A stretch of DNA of 5,521 nt from an uncultured Oscillospiraceae bacterium (lineage in GTDB: Bacteria; Bacillota; Clostridia; Oscillospirales; Acutalibacteraceae), in NCBI GenBank assembly GCA_900554775.1, contig USIK01000056.1, positions 1 to 5,521 on the forward strand, written 5' to 3'. The translations under genes were made by a program, and so were the position numbers. The notes under the pieces were generated by a model, which was not told where the DNA came from, did not search any database, and saw nothing but the letters and a program-made list of their open reading frames with translations. Position 1 is the first letter of the stretch, and each line of letters starts with the position of its first letter. Shown here piece by piece: positions 5,450-5,521 of the stretch.

Positions 5450-5521
5450 ATACCTTATTGTGCTCAAATCATTAGAGTTGCAGATGAATATGATGCTATT
5501 GTTACGAAAAGGAGATATACT
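5450..5521 (+). pseudogene. 5'-truncated HD-GYP/HD-type phosphohydrolase fragment, running off the window
   Basis: Plus-strand frame from 5450 to the edge reads IPYCAQ, IIRVADEYDAIVTKRRYT. It matches the strongly conserved HD-GYP segment I-P-x-x-A-x-I-I-x-V-A-D-x-(Y/F)-D-A...R-x-Y that follows the HHE...GYP region, where the Asp of VAD is expected to be an active-site metal ligand. HD-GYP proteins usually hydrolyse cyclic di-GMP; simple HD phosphohydrolases are an alternative. Upstream, the same frame meets TAG at 5426-5428, with no ATG, GTG or TTG between that stop and the motif. The other two frames do not encode the expected preceding part of the domain. The 5' half of the gene therefore appears to be missing here. 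How far the frame continues to the right is unknown, so it could be a decayed remnant, an insertion/deletion junction or an assembly break. Confidence 0.6.

Noticed and set aside
5507..5521. Strong plus-strand ribosome binding site (AAAAGGAGATATACT), resembling a phage T7 gene 10 or expression-vector leader and hinting at a gene starting just past the edge.
   Set aside because: The same bases encode KRRYT of the conserved HD-GYP segment in an open frame, so the match is better explained as coding sequence. No vector sequence is seen elsewhere.

Overview
The window looks like a low-GC Gram-positive anaerobe, most likely a Clostridia member of the Ruminococcaceae/Oscillospiraceae type. This is inferred from the AT-rich DNA, strong AAGGAGG-type ribosome binding sites, TTG and GTG starts, and the gene order CdaR/PucR-like regulator, ftsE, ftsX, coiled-coil murein hydrolase. 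All complete genes read leftwards on the minus strand. Only a gene fragment at the right edge reads rightwards.

Reading in the direction of transcription (right to left): (1) at 5450-5521, plus strand, a piece of an HD-GYP/HD-type phosphohydrolase enters without a usable start codon. (2) At 4720-5277 is a secreted 185-residue protein of unknown function. (3) At 4273-4626 is a 117-residue, eight-cysteine protein built from two repeated VPV...EVG...C units. It has its own sigma-A-like promoter, a hairpin at the predicted mRNA 5' end, a near-perfect ribosome binding site and a terminator. (4) At 2885-3970 is a CdaR/PucR-type transcription regulator with its own promoter. (5) After it comes a clear intrinsic terminator, then the ftsE-ftsX-hydrolase operon, whose genes overlap by 11 bases each.

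FtsE (ATPase) and FtsX (membrane protein) form an ABC-type complex at the division site. The complex passes ATP-driven conformational change to a secreted coiled-coil murein hydrolase or activator (PcsB/CwlO/EnvC class), so the three genes form one functional unit. The hydrolase gene carries an in-frame TAA inside its M23 (LytM) domain, exactly where a Tyr codon is expected. The frame beyond it is intact and conserved in pattern to the window edge. This is the most notable anomaly: a recent nonsense mutation, a base-call error or, less likely, readthrough.

The placement of a terminator between a candidate promoter and ftsE suggests that the division operon may be attenuated or fed by readthrough. 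I see no RNA genes, CRISPR array, insertion sequence or recognisable riboswitch. Apart from the interrupted hydrolase, the HD fragment, the repeat-built cysteine protein and the ftsE leader, the window is ordinary chromosomal sequence, and I do not find a new multi-gene system in it.
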